Source: Coemansia sp. RSA 1804
Lineage: Eukaryota > Kickxellomycota > Kickxellomycetes > Kickxellales > Kickxellaceae
DNA: 22,266 nt
NCBI GenBank assembly: GCA_027578815.1
Contig: JANBTH010000292.1
Coordinates: 1 to 22,266, forward strand
Direction of reading: 5' to 3'
A model generated the notes under the pieces. That model had not been told where the DNA came from. It worked only from the letters and a program-made list of their open reading frames with translations, and searched no databases. Within the stretch, counting starts at the first letter, position 1. Each line of letters begins with the position of its first letter. Shown one piece after another: positions 1 to 8,901 of the stretch. The translations under genes were made by a program, and so were the position numbers.

Positions 1-119
1 GCATCGTCCACAAATTTGTCCAGCGCCTGCGTGTCGAGACGGAGAGAACCGTCCATCGGCGGAGGCCCAGAGAGACCTTCCTTCTCCATCGCTTCCAGCA
101 TAGAAAATATATCGCTCAT
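1..119 (-). CDS. N-terminal fragment of an unrecognised protein, cut by the window edge
   Basis: Reading the minus strand from the ATG at 117-119 gives 39 open codons that run off the left edge (the protein begins MSDIFSMLEAMEKEG). An in-frame TAG lies seven codons upstream of this ATG, so it is the first Met of the frame. Codon choice (GAC, CTC, GAG, AAG) resembles the real genes of the window. The fragment is acidic and methionine-rich at first, then has a Pro-Pro-Pro-Met segment, and no signal peptide is visible. It would be transcribed divergently from HEM2. I do not recognise the family, and 39 residues are too few to assign a function. That it is a true gene start is likely but not certain. 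Confidence 0.5.
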   Translation of the reverse strand, partial: MSDIFSMLEAMEKEGLSGPPPMDGSLRLDTQALDKFVDD

Positions 120-1968
120 CTCGACCAGAGAAAGCCGCTACGAGCTGGCTAGAATAGATACAAATGCAATAGCAATAAGCAAGACTGAGCGTCGGTATTC
201 TTGCCTTGAGACCACCAGAAAAAAACACTGTACGCAATTTGAAGAAAATAGCTGCTAGAGCGACAACCTTTAGAATAAAAGAGATGACAACAAAGTTACG
301 ACGCTTTTCTGGTGTGGCTTCTGCCTGGCTGCTGCGTCTCTTCTATTGAGCCTGGGAACTGTGTGGAGTAAAAGGGCTACCGCACTGCGTAGCTGACGGT
401 TAACGAGGCACAAGACTAGAGTAGAGAATACCCGGCTATGGCAGGGCGTAGCTGTTTGAGTAAGATATAGAAAATAAGAAATAAAAACAAATTAAGCAAG
501 AGTAAATGAAGAAGAGAATAGCAAGCCTTCCGATAAAGAGCTGCGTTTAGCAATAAGAAAGAAAGATGGTAAGGACGTGCCAGGCGTCCAAAGGAGGGGA
601 GTACAAAGCGTTGTTAGCGCCAGCCAAATGCAATAAGCATCCAATTCAATTTATGAGACAACAAAGTAGCAAGAGGAGGAGTTCAGTCGTTTGAGCAATA
701 AAAGGAGCAATGTGCGACTGAAGAGGATTGAAGAGGGCAGGAAACAAAGCGAAAGGGGGGGGGGAAGGCAAACTACGCTTAAAAAGGGAGCTCAGCCAAA
801 AGAACAGGCTGGCAAGCAAGCAGGCTTGGAGAGGTGGGTTTTTTAGCCCTTTATCAATGCGCGTCTGAATGGCTGCAACAAGCCCGCGCCTCCTCCCTTT
901 GCACTGTGAGCAAGGCAAAAAGGACAGCCGCGAAAAAAAAGAGGAAAGAAAAACAGGCTTGCACTGTGAGCCAGTCGGGGGGATCTCTCTCTTCCATTCC
1001 AAGCCGCAAGATGTGCTGTGTGCGCTTATGACGTGAAGCGTGCGGCTGCTGCAGGACAGAAGCGGCTAGCCGTGTTCACTGCTCTCATTCCAGCCGTGGG
1101 GCTTCATTCCGTGGACAAAAGTCTCCCGCTTCCTCCTCCTCCTCCGGCGCTGGGCTTGACCGGGCTACTGGAGTCTCGTTTCGTCTTATCGGGTTCGACT
1201 TGCCTTGCCTTGCCTTGACTTGCCTTGCTGATTTTGCATTCTCTCATTTCCAGCTCGGCCCGCCAGTCTCCCCGGCTTCCCTCCGCTCCCTCTATTCTTC
1301 CGGCCGCAAGCCCGTGTCTCTTTGTGTGGGACCTTTGTCTGGACTGAATGCGGAATGGATCCAAGCCCGCGGTTTGGCTCCCTGCTTTTTCTTTCCTGTT
1401 TACTTGTGAACTGAAAAAAGAACACGTAGCCATATTATTCTCGCCGTTTTCCTTGTTCATTTCTGGTTGCTATTGCGGTTGGGGGGAGGGGAATGGGAAG
1501 AATCCCTGCAAAGAGCGACTCGGACTGCGCTGGCTAGGAATGCGGCTCAGCCCTTTGATCTAATGGCAGATCACAAGAAGATCAAGCGCGGTTCAAAAGA
1601 TCGGATTACCTTCAATGTGCTTTCGGAAATGTTCTTTGAGCCAGAAATGTAATTAGATCAGGCCACGGGGGCTGAAACCCGACTTGCGGCGTTCATCTGC
1701 AGCATGCAGGAAGAGAGAAGCACACGAGATGCATGCGCTTGACAAGCACATTGCTGATGAAAGATTGAAGTGTGTTGTCTCCGAAGAAAGTGGCCAATGT
1801 CCTCAATTCCGCGCTCTTTCCTCCTCCTTCTCTTCTGTTCTGTTCTGTTCTGTTCTGTTCTGTTCTTTTCTTTTCTTTTTTTTCTTCCTCCACACTCCGG
1901 CCTACCGATCGCTATACTTACCAGCTAGCTTATCTACATTCCAACAGCGTAATTAAAGGAGACTCGCA
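120..1968. promoter_or_regulatory. Gene-free divergent region between the left-edge gene and HEM2
   Basis: About 1.85 kb without a convincing gene. The open frames here are low-complexity readings of purine or pyrimidine tracts. It holds a run of TTGCC-type pentamers around 1199-1228, a 13-bp direct repeat (899-911 and 959-971), and a long CT-rich tract with a TGTTC array just before HEM2. CT-rich tracts before the start codon are usual in fungal promoters, so the last ~170 bp probably form the HEM2 core promoter. No TATA box or tRNA was recognised. Confidence 0.5.
1831..1880 (+). repeat. TGTTC pentanucleotide microsatellite in the HEM2 promoter
   Basis: Six perfect tandem copies of TGTTC occupy 1836-1865, followed by two TTTTC copies and a T run. 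The array lies within the pyrimidine tract roughly 90-130 bp upstream of the HEM2 ATG, and it is the most regular short tandem array seen in the window. Confidence 0.9.
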
Positions 1969-2955
1969 ATGGTTGAACTGGACTCGCTTCTTCACTCTGG
2001 ATACCACAACCCCGCCCTGCGGCCGCTTCAGGTCGAGCGCACGCTGACAAAGGGCTCGCTCATGTACCCAATCTTCATAACGGACGAGCAGGACTCGCTC
2101 ATCCCGATTCCGTCGATGCCAAACCAGTACCGCATCGGCATCAACCGGCTGGAGGCGCTGATTGCGCCGCTCGTTGCCAAGGGCCTCAAGGCAGTGATGC
2201 TGTTCGGCGTGCCAAACGACTCGGTCAAGGACGAGTTTGGAACAGCAGCCGATGATCCGCAGGGCCCGGTGATCATGGCGGTCCGGCTTCTGAAGACCAA
2301 GTTCCCAGCGCTTCTCGTGTCCTGCGACGTCTGTCTGTGCGAGTACACGTCCCACGGACACTGCGGACACCTGAACTCCGACAACACAATCAACAACGAA
2401 GCCAGCGTCCGCCGTCTGGCCGAGGTTGCTGTCAACTACGCCAAGGCCGGCGCCGATAACGTGGCGCCCTCCGATATGATGGACGGCCGGATGCGTGCAA
2501 TCAAGCAGGGGCTGCACGAGGCCGGCCTCAGTCACCGTGTCTCGCTGATGGCGTACAGCGCAAAGTACGCGTCGGCGCTGTATGGGCCGTTCCGCGACGC
2601 GGCGTGCTCGGGCGCCAAGTTCGGCGACCGGTCGGCCTACCAGCTGCCGCCGGGGTCGCGCGGCCTGGGCCGTCGTGCCATCCAGCGCGACGTGCGCGAA
2701 GGCGCCGATATCATCATGGTCAAGCCTGCCACCTTCTACATGGACATCATCCGCGATGCAAAGGAGCTTGCGCCAGACCACCCGATTGCTGCTTACCAGG
2801 TCTCTGGCGAGTACGCCATGATCCACCACGCCGCTGCTGCTGGCGTCTTCGACCTGAAGACCGCCGTCCTCGAGAGCATGTGCAGTCTGCAGCGCGCTGG
2901 CTGCAGTCTGATCCTGACCTACTTCACTCCAGAGCTTCTTGAGTGGCTTGACTAG
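1969..2955 (+). CDS. HEM2: 5-aminolevulinate dehydratase (porphobilinogen synthase)
   Basis: Condenses two molecules of 5-aminolevulinate to porphobilinogen, the second step of haem synthesis, in the cytosol. The 328 residues form one uninterrupted frame of normal family length. The zinc-site cysteines C122, C124 and C132 (VCLCEYTSHGHC) and the Schiff-base lysines K199 (SAKYAS) and K252 (MVKPATFY) are present, at the same numbers as I recall for the human enzyme. The cysteine triad marks the zinc-dependent fungal/animal type rather than the Mg-dependent plant type. The start is the first Met, in good context (GCAATGG), and residue 1 fits the family N-terminus. No intron is needed. The gene is upstream of RRP4 on the same strand, with no functional link seen. 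Confidence 0.97.
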   Translation: MVELDSLLHSGYHNPALRPLQVERTLTKGSLMYPIFITDEQDSLIPIPSMPNQYRIGINRLEALIAPLVAKGLKAVMLFGVPNDSVKDEFGTAADDPQGPVIMAVRLLKTKFPALLVSCDVCLCEYTSHGHCGHLNSDNTINNEASVRRLAEVAVNYAKAGADNVAPSDMMDGRMRAIKQGLHEAGLSHRVSLMAYSAKYASALYGPFRDAACSGAKFGDRSAYQLPPGSRGLGRRAIQRDVREGADIIMVKPATFYMDIIRDAKELAPDHPIAAYQVSGEYAMIHHAAAAGVFDLKTAVLESMCSLQRAGCSLILTYFTPELLEWLD

Positions 2956-3367
2956 AGCAGCAGGGGGCGTTTGTGGTTACTGCGAGTGGAGAAAGGTTTA
3001 TAGTGTCAGCATTTAGTAGTATTTCAATAATGTTTAATTATTAGTATTGGCGCATTGGAAAACAAGAGCGTTGACACTAGCTGGCTTTCTGGGCACTCTA
3101 GAGATGGCTCAGACCGTTACCCGAAACCTCTACATAGGGGGATCCAGATCAAAACGGCCCCACATTGCCAAATCCCACAATCACGATGCCAGTGGGGTCT
3201 GACTCGGATTCTATTATGCAAAGTTTTGAGCTTGGCTCTGAAATAAAGGCATTATAATCGACAGCGCTTTTGTCTTGTCTTTGTGTTTTTGTTCTTTTCC
3301 ACGTACACTAGATCCGGCACCACAACAGCATCGCGTCTTGTCTATTGTCCCGCTCAACTTGCAAACC
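2956..3367 (+). promoter_or_regulatory. Intergenic region HEM2 to RRP4
   Basis: About 410 bp with no gene. It holds the HEM2 3' untranslated region (AT-rich around 3020-3050) and the RRP4 promoter. AATAAA at 3241-3246 and a TATAAT-like run just after it may serve as a poly(A) signal or a weak TATA element. The spacing does not decide which. Confidence 0.45.
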
Positions 3368-4228
3368 ATGGATGTTGACACAGAACCCCCAGCGACCAGA
3401 GACATTGCCTCCCGCATAGTGACGCCCGGCACGCTGATTACAAGCGACCCGGCGTACATGCGCGGCCATGGGACATTTGTAGAGAACACAGCCATCTACT
3501 CGTCGGTTGCCGGCGCAGTGGAGCGGATCAACAAGCTGGTGTCTGTGCGGCCATTGAAGCAGCGGTACGGCGGCGAGATCGGCGACATCATTGTTGGGCG
3601 CATAACCGAGGTGGCAGCCAAGCGCTGGCGCGTGGACGTGAACTCGCGCCAGGACGGCGTTCTCCTGCTCTCGTCGATCAACCTTCCCGGCGGCATCCAG
3701 AGACGCAAGTCGGAGTCCGACGAGCTGCAGATGCGCTCCTTCTTTGCCGAAGGCGACCTGGTGTTCGCCGAGGTGCAGTCGTACTTTGCCGACGGTGCCC
3801 TGTCTCTCCATACGCGCTCGATCCAGTACGGCAAGCTGAGAAACGGCACGCTGGTCACCGTGTTTCCGCAGCTTATTCCCCGCAGCCGCAACCACTTCCA
3901 CTCGCTTCCGTGCGGCGTGGATGTTGTGCTGGGCGTGAACGGATATATCTGGGTCAGCAAGCACGTCCCGGCGTCGACTATTGAGGAGAACTCGGAGATG
4001 ATCTACTCTGACAAGAATGAGTTTATCTCCGACGATGAGCGTGAGACCATTGCGCGCATTGCGAACTGCATTCAGCTGCTCAATCGGTTGTACGTCAAGA
4101 TCACCGACACCTCGATCATCTTTGCTTACGAGGCTAGCCTTGGACACGCTGTCAAGGACCTGTTGACCCAGGACATTGCCACCGATCTTGCCCATGCTGT
4201 CAAATCTCGTCTTGACCAGCAGGCCTAG
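3368..4228 (+). CDS. RRP4: Exosome complex cap subunit Rrp4 (EXOSC2)
   Basis: One of three S1/KH cap proteins that sit on the exosome ring and guide RNA into it for 3'-to-5' processing and decay in nucleus and cytoplasm. The frame is open further upstream, but I place the start at 3368 (context AACCATGG). The 31 residues before it resemble translated leader, and this start gives 286 residues, close to the human protein. Residues about 18-60 match the Rrp4 N-terminal domain (VTPGTLITSDPAYMRGHGT). An S1 domain spans about 70-150 (GEIGDIIVGRITEV onward), and a KH-like domain follows (PRSRNHFHSLPCGVDVVLGVNG at its start is split here as PRSRNHF and GVNGYIWVSKH). No intron is needed. The distance to the next gene is 242 bp. 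Confidence 0.95.
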   Translation: MDVDTEPPATRDIASRIVTPGTLITSDPAYMRGHGTFVENTAIYSSVAGAVERINKLVSVRPLKQRYGGEIGDIIVGRITEVAAKRWRVDVNSRQDGVLLLSSINLPGGIQRRKSESDELQMRSFFAEGDLVFAEVQSYFADGALSLHTRSIQYGKLRNGTLVTVFPQLIPRSRNHFHSLPCGVDVVLGVNGYIWVSKHVPASTIEENSEMIYSDKNEFISDDERETIARIANCIQLLNRLYVKITDTSIIFAYEASLGHAVKDLLTQDIATDLAHAVKSRLDQQA

Positions 4229-4470
4229 GACGATGATACTGCTTATCGAGGCAGTAGCTTGGATTGTACGTAGTCTCCTTGGCAGGGCGCTTTGGAAATA
4301 GGTGTGCTTTAGCGTCGCTCTCATACTGCATGCGAATATATATGAATATAAAGTTTAAAATATAATACACATCCAGCAATTGTCAAGAAACAAAGAAGAA
4401 ATAAGGAACAGCCTGTATTGAGCGGGGTGTATCACAGCGTTTCAACACCGGCCAAGTTCTAGAAAACACA

Positions 4471-6276
4471 ATGTATAACCAAAGCGAGCCTGACCTTTCG
4501 ACGCTGCCTTCCTCCAAAAGCTCGGCGGTATTTGTGAAGACAACGGAGCCAATTTCTGCACTCGAAAAGCATGCAAGTGATCTAATTGTTGCTGATAACG
4601 ATAAAGACGAATATCCTGACAAAGGCACAAACAGTGCAGACCTAGAGCCAGAGACCCACCAGAACGGCTCCAATGTGTTTGCATGGCTCAAACAGCTGGC
4701 GCTTCGGTACAGACAGTTCTGGGCCGGAGCAGTCTGGTGCACGCTGAGCATGTACTTTATTGCCGGCCTTGCCGCACGCCAAAAGACGCAGCCATCCGAT
4801 GTGCTTCCATTCATCGCTCTCTACATGTTTATTACGGGGCGCATTGCGTTCTACTACATCCACATTGACAAGATGTTCCAGAAAAGTAGGCGTCTGGGAG
4901 ACGTGTGGAACGGGCTTGTTTGCAAGGTCAATAGCAAGCTCACCGCCCGCATGCAGTACCTCCTGAGCAGTCTGTTTCTGCTGGCCCTGGCATTGATCGT
5001 GTCGCTGGGTCTTCCTGTGCGCAGGGGCGAGACCCGTCTTGCGCGGATGCAGTCGTTCTTGGGAATTCTTGCCATCACAGCGCTCCTGGTTGGCACGTCC
5101 CGCAACCGCCGGCACATCAACTGGCGGACGGTTATCGGCGGCTACCTGATGCAGTTCTGCGTGGGCTGCATTGTCATGAAGACCAGCTGGGGCAGCAGTC
5201 TGTTCACCTGGCTGGCAAACATCGCATCGGCGTTCCTGGCCTTTTCGCGCTACGGTGCGGCCTTGCTCCTCGGTGACAGTGCAGTAAACAGCGGCGCCAT
5301 TGCAGTCACCATGTTTCCGGTGATCATATTCTTCGCCTCCTTTGTCCAGATGATGTACTACCTGGGCGGGATCCAGTGGCTGCTGAAGCGCATCGGATGG
5401 TTCTTCCACTGGACTCTGGACACGTCTGGCGCAGAGGCCATTGTTGCGTCTGCGTCGCCCTTTGTGGGCCAGAGCGAAAACACGCTGCTTGTCAAGGACT
5501 ATCTGGAGCATATGACGGACTCTGAGCTCCATGCGTGCATGACCGCTGGGTTTGCCACTATCAGCGGATCCGTGTTCCAGGCATACGTCGTGCTTGGCGT
5601 GGATGCAAAGAACCTGATAACCGCGTGCATCATGTCCATCCCCTGCTCTCTTGCGCTAAGCAAGATCAGGTACCCGGAGACCGGAACGCCCCGGACCCGT
5701 GGCCAGATCGCGGTGTCGGAGCGCAAGCGGGAGTCAAACATACTCCATGCCCTCGGGAACGGAGCTGCCACCGGCGTGCACCTGTGCTTGCTGATTCTCG
5801 CGACAATAGTTGGAATGGTGTCGCTTATTTACGCAATCAACTTTATGCTCACATGGCTCGGCCAGTTCATTGGGATCCAGGACCTTACGCTGGAGCTTGT
5901 GCTTGGGTACCTGCTGTGTCCGCTGACGTGGCTGCTTGGCGTCCCAGCAAGCGATGTTCTGCCGGTATCCAAGCTGCTGGGGCTGAAGCTTGTTGCAAAC
6001 GAGTTTATTGCCTACTCGCGGCTCACCGGGGGAGGAGGAGCAACGGCCGGGCTGGGAGAGCCGGTCCAGAACCAGCTCACCGCCCGCGGACTGATGATTG
6101 CCCAGTTCTCGCTTGCTGGCTTTGCAAACACCGGCTCTGTTGCGCAGGTGATTGCCACAATTGGTGCTCTGGCGCCGTCGCGGAAAGAAGATGTGTCCAG
6201 ACTAGCGCTGAGTGCATGTCTCACGGGTGCCATTGCAACCATGCTGACGGCGGCCATTGTGTCGATGATTGTTTAG
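4471..6276 (+). CDS. Concentrative nucleoside transporter (CNT, SLC28 family), copy 1
   Basis: Cation-coupled nucleoside uptake carrier, expected in the plasma membrane. Of 601 residues, the first ~80 form a polar cytoplasmic tail. Hydrophobic segments then begin near residue 84 and continue to the C-terminus. Family marks: the nucleobase-contact loop PFVGQSEN (G333, Q334, S335, E336), the helix AGFATISGSVFQAY (S367, V368), the CNT signature G504-x-K506-x3-N510-E511-F512-I-A-Y, and the conserved C-terminal stretch GFANTGSVAQVIATIGALAP. It is a complete single-exon gene. Copy 2 lies 631 bp downstream on the same strand, so the pair arose by tandem duplication. The G-Q/S-V combination is, from memory, that of the broad-specificity human CNT3, while copy 2 differs at this site. 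Substrate is inferred only. Confidence 0.93.
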   Translation: MYNQSEPDLSTLPSSKSSAVFVKTTEPISALEKHASDLIVADNDKDEYPDKGTNSADLEPETHQNGSNVFAWLKQLALRYRQFWAGAVWCTLSMYFIAGLAARQKTQPSDVLPFIALYMFITGRIAFYYIHIDKMFQKSRRLGDVWNGLVCKVNSKLTARMQYLLSSLFLLALALIVSLGLPVRRGETRLARMQSFLGILAITALLVGTSRNRRHINWRTVIGGYLMQFCVGCIVMKTSWGSSLFTWLANIASAFLAFSRYGAALLLGDSAVNSGAIAVTMFPVIIFFASFVQMMYYLGGIQWLLKRIGWFFHWTLDTSGAEAIVASASPFVGQSENTLLVKDYLEHMTDSELHACMTAGFATISGSVFQAYVVLGVDAKNLITACIMSIPCSLALSKIRYPETGTPRTRGQIAVSERKRESNILHALGNGAATGVHLCLLILATIVGMVSLIYAINFMLTWLGQFIGIQDLTLELVLGYLLCPLTWLLGVPASDVLPVSKLLGLKLVANEFIAYSRLTGGGGATAGLGEPVQNQLTARGLMIAQFSLAGFANTGSVAQVIATIGALAPSRKEDVSRLALSACLTGAIATMLTAAIVSMIV

Positions 6277-6907
6277 TTTTTTATTTATTTCCTCTGGTGC
6301 TGTCAATTAACTAGTAGTCCACTGGATACCAAGATATGAACTATTGCCGCGACTAGGAGAAAAACTAGTCATATGGCCGATTCTTTCCAAATAAAACAAT
6401 GCCAGTAGTGTATGTGATCTCCGGTGACCGGGCATTATTATCTCTCGTCTGTTGGGAGGTAGACAAGCGAAACAAAGGGACGTCGTGGGATTTTGCGGCG
6501 TATCAATTATTCATTCCTGTCAAGTACAATTCCATACTGGCTCAACTATTCACTCCATTCCATTTGTTTGTGAGTAATTGCAACATGTAAGGCTGGGTTT
6601 CGCTTCATTCCTTTGTTCTCCAGAGACCTCCCCTCTACCTTCTTCAAACCAGCCGCCATCTAGCATTCGCCGGCCCAGATATAACTGGGTGAGGAAAGGG
6701 GATGTTTCTTATTCTATTTTCTGCTCAGCCGGGAAATATACTTAGTCAATAGAGACAGATAGAGCATATAGCATATAACATTATACCAGCATTCATTCAT
6801 TTCCTTTTGACGATACACTACGGCTCAAGCTTTTTTTCTTTCCCCCCTCTCTTTTTTATTCGTTGACTGTCTTGGTGTTTTGGTAACCAGACAATTGCCA
6901 TTTCTCT
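6277..6907 (+). promoter_or_regulatory. Intergenic region between the two CNT genes
   Basis: About 630 bp with no convincing gene. An open frame of 63 codons at 6399-6590 has no family look. AT-rich repeats of GCATATA occur near 6763-6780, and a short inverted repeat CCCAG-N6-CTGGG lies around 6676-6691. A T-rich and C-rich tract (about 6829-6860) precedes the copy 2 start, as in other fungal core promoters. Confidence 0.4.
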
Positions 6908-8707
6908 ATGGATACACACACAGAGCATGTCGGAACTAATAATAATAATAATAATGAAAAGGCCAAGATTGAAGTAGACAGCATCAAAAGCAACAACAGC
7001 AACAACGACGATGACATGCCAACCAAGCGGACATCCGTCGAGGCAAGACTAGAGCAAGCAGAAATAGCCGGAGGAGACAGCTCCAAGGAACACGAAGGGC
7101 GTGGCAGAGGGACCAGAAGGTTTGATATCGGCCTCCACATCCGCTTCTATTGGAGACGGTACAAGATGTTCTGGTGCCTGGGGATCTGGCTCCTGATCAC
7201 CGGGTACTTTGTCGCCGCGGTTGCGCTGAGGAGAAAAACAAAGCTGTCAGACACCCTGCCACTTATATTCATATACGTGTTTATCTCGCTCAAGATGCTA
7301 ACCGCATTCACAGGCACGTCGTTTGTTTCCCGCCTAGCATCGCATGGCGGCAGCAGGGTATTGACAAATGGGATCCGACGAGTGCCCCGACGACTTCGGT
7401 ACGCAGTTGCGGCCGTGGCGCTGCTGGCCATCGTTCTGTCGGTGTCCCTCGGCCTGGCAGACAGCGCGCTGGGAACGCGGATGGAGCGGATGCACTCGCT
7501 GCTGGGAATCGTGATCATCCTCTGCGTGCTTACGGCTACGTCCAAGCATCCGCGCAGCATCCAGTGGCGCACCGTGCTGGTCGGAATGCTCCTGCAGTTC
7601 TGTCTCGGCTGCATTGTGACCAAGACCCGGTGGGGGCTGGCGCTGTTCACATGGATGGCCAACAGGGCCGGTGATCTTCTCGGATTCTCGAGCTACGGCG
7701 CAAAGTTCCTGTTCGGCGACGACGTTGGGTCAATGGCGTTCTTTGCAATGGCGGTGTTTCCAGCAGTCATATTCTTCACAGCGCTCATCCAGACAGTGTA
7801 CTATCTGGGCGGAATGCAGTGGCTGCTGCGGAACCTGGGGCGTTCGCTGCAGATACTGTTTGGCGTGTCGGGCGTCGAGGCGCTGACCGCCGCAGCTGCG
7901 CCGTTCATTGGGATGACGGAGAACATGATCCTGATAAAGGACCACATCGAGCATCTGACGGACTCTGAGATCCACGCCTGCATGACCGCCGGGTTTGCCA
8001 CAGTCAGCGGGTCAACACTGCAGGCGTACCTGGTGCTCGGTGTTGATCCAGCCAACCTGATCACGGCGTGCATCATGTCGATTCCATGCTCCATGGCGCT
8101 GACCAAGATCCGGTACCCGGAGACCGAGGAGCCGGTGACGCGCGGCCGAGCCGTGGAGCCGCTACGCCATACAGACGAGATCAACGTACTGCACGCAATC
8201 GGCAACGGCGCCGCGGTGGGCATCAACCTTGTGCTGCTGCTTGCAGCCAACCTGATCGCAATGATCTCAATGGTCAACCTGGTGGACTTTTTCTTCACGT
8301 GGTTCGGGCAGTTCATAGCAATCGACGACCTGACGCTAGAGCTGATCCTCAGCTACGTGCTGTACCCGTACGCGTGGCTGCTGGGCGTGCCGACAAAGGA
8401 CCTGCGCTCGGTGTCGAAGCTGCTGGGCATCAAGTTTGTTATCAACGAGCTTGTTGCGTACCAGCGTCTTGGAGACAGCTCTGGCGGTCCGTCAATAAAG
8501 TCGATGCTGGCCCCGCGCAGCAGGACGATCGTGGAGTATGCGCTCTGCGGATTCGGGAACCTCGGCAGCATCGCAATCGTGATTGCCACAAGCGGAGCGC
8601 TGGCACCAACCAGGCGGGCAGACTTTTCGCGGCTGGCGCTCAGCGCGTGCGTAACCGGGTTCATCGCAACGACGATAACGGCAGCGATTGTGTCGATGGT
8701 GATGTAG
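6908..8707 (+). CDS. Concentrative nucleoside transporter (CNT, SLC28 family), copy 2
   Basis: Second cation-coupled nucleoside carrier, 599 residues, single exon. The N-terminal ~80 residues are polar and low in complexity, including six Asn in a row (residues 11-16) coded by an AAT repeat. The membrane part follows copy 1 closely: PFIGMTEN (G335, M336, T337, E338), AGFATVSGSTLQAY (S369, T370), signature G507-x-K509-x3-N513-E514-L515-V-A-Y, and GFGNLGSIAIVIATSGALAP near the end. Two notable changes from copy 1 are Q to M in the nucleobase loop and F to L in the NEF signature. In human CNTs, M at this loop position belongs to the purine-preferring CNT2, so the copies may differ in substrate. 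The gene ends 194 bp from the convergent ILV2 gene. Confidence 0.92.
   Translation: MDTHTEHVGTNNNNNNEKAKIEVDSIKSNNSNNDDDMPTKRTSVEARLEQAEIAGGDSSKEHEGRGRGTRRFDIGLHIRFYWRRYKMFWCLGIWLLITGYFVAAVALRRKTKLSDTLPLIFIYVFISLKMLTAFTGTSFVSRLASHGGSRVLTNGIRRVPRRLRYAVAAVALLAIVLSVSLGLADSALGTRMERMHSLLGIVIILCVLTATSKHPRSIQWRTVLVGMLLQFCLGCIVTKTRWGLALFTWMANRAGDLLGFSSYGAKFLFGDDVGSMAFFAMAVFPAVIFFTALIQTVYYLGGMQWLLRNLGRSLQILFGVSGVEALTAAAAPFIGMTENMILIKDHIEHLTDSEIHACMTAGFATVSGSTLQAYLVLGVDPANLITACIMSIPCSMALTKIRYPETEEPVTRGRAVEPLRHTDEINVLHAIGNGAAVGINLVLLLAANLIAMISMVNLVDFFFTWFGQFIAIDDLTLELILSYVLYPYAWLLGVPTKDLRSVSKLLGIKFVINELVAYQRLGDSSGGPSIKSMLAPRSRTIVEYALCGFGNLGSIAIVIATSGALAPTRRADFSRLALSACVTGFIATTITAAIVSMVM
6938..6955 (+). 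repeat. AAT trinucleotide microsatellite inside CNT copy 2
   Basis: Six perfect AAT codons in the N-terminal cytoplasmic tail of CNT copy 2 encode a hexa-asparagine run. Such coding repeats often vary in length between strains, and this one keeps the frame. Confidence 0.9.
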
Positions 8708-8901
8708 GAGAGGGGAGAATTGCGGTGTACGTTCAATGCTAACCAAATAAGAAACAAGATAGAGAACGGACGGACGGACAACTAGTCCTGTGTTGAAAAT
8801 AGCTTATCATGTATTGGCTGATGATGATGGGAAAAAAGAGGTTAAAGAAAGAAAGCATTTTGGAGGAAGAACAGCAGCAGCAAACAAGAAAGACAGATCA
8901 A

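Noticed and set aside
899..971. 13-bp direct repeat TTGCACTGTGAGC, copies 60 bp apart
   Set aside because: A few 13-bp repeats are expected by chance in a window of this size; no mobile-element features nearby.
646..1002. 118-codon minus-strand open frame upstream of HEM2
   Set aside because: Translation of purine/pyrimidine tracts with poly-Leu and poly-Ser runs; no domain or codon bias.
1930..2829. 299-codon minus-strand open frame
   Set aside because: Antisense shadow of HEM2, which has all catalytic residues.
3275..3367. Upstream Met for RRP4 at 3275
   Set aside because: Adds 31 residues without family similarity; the Met at 3368 has better context and gives the normal length.
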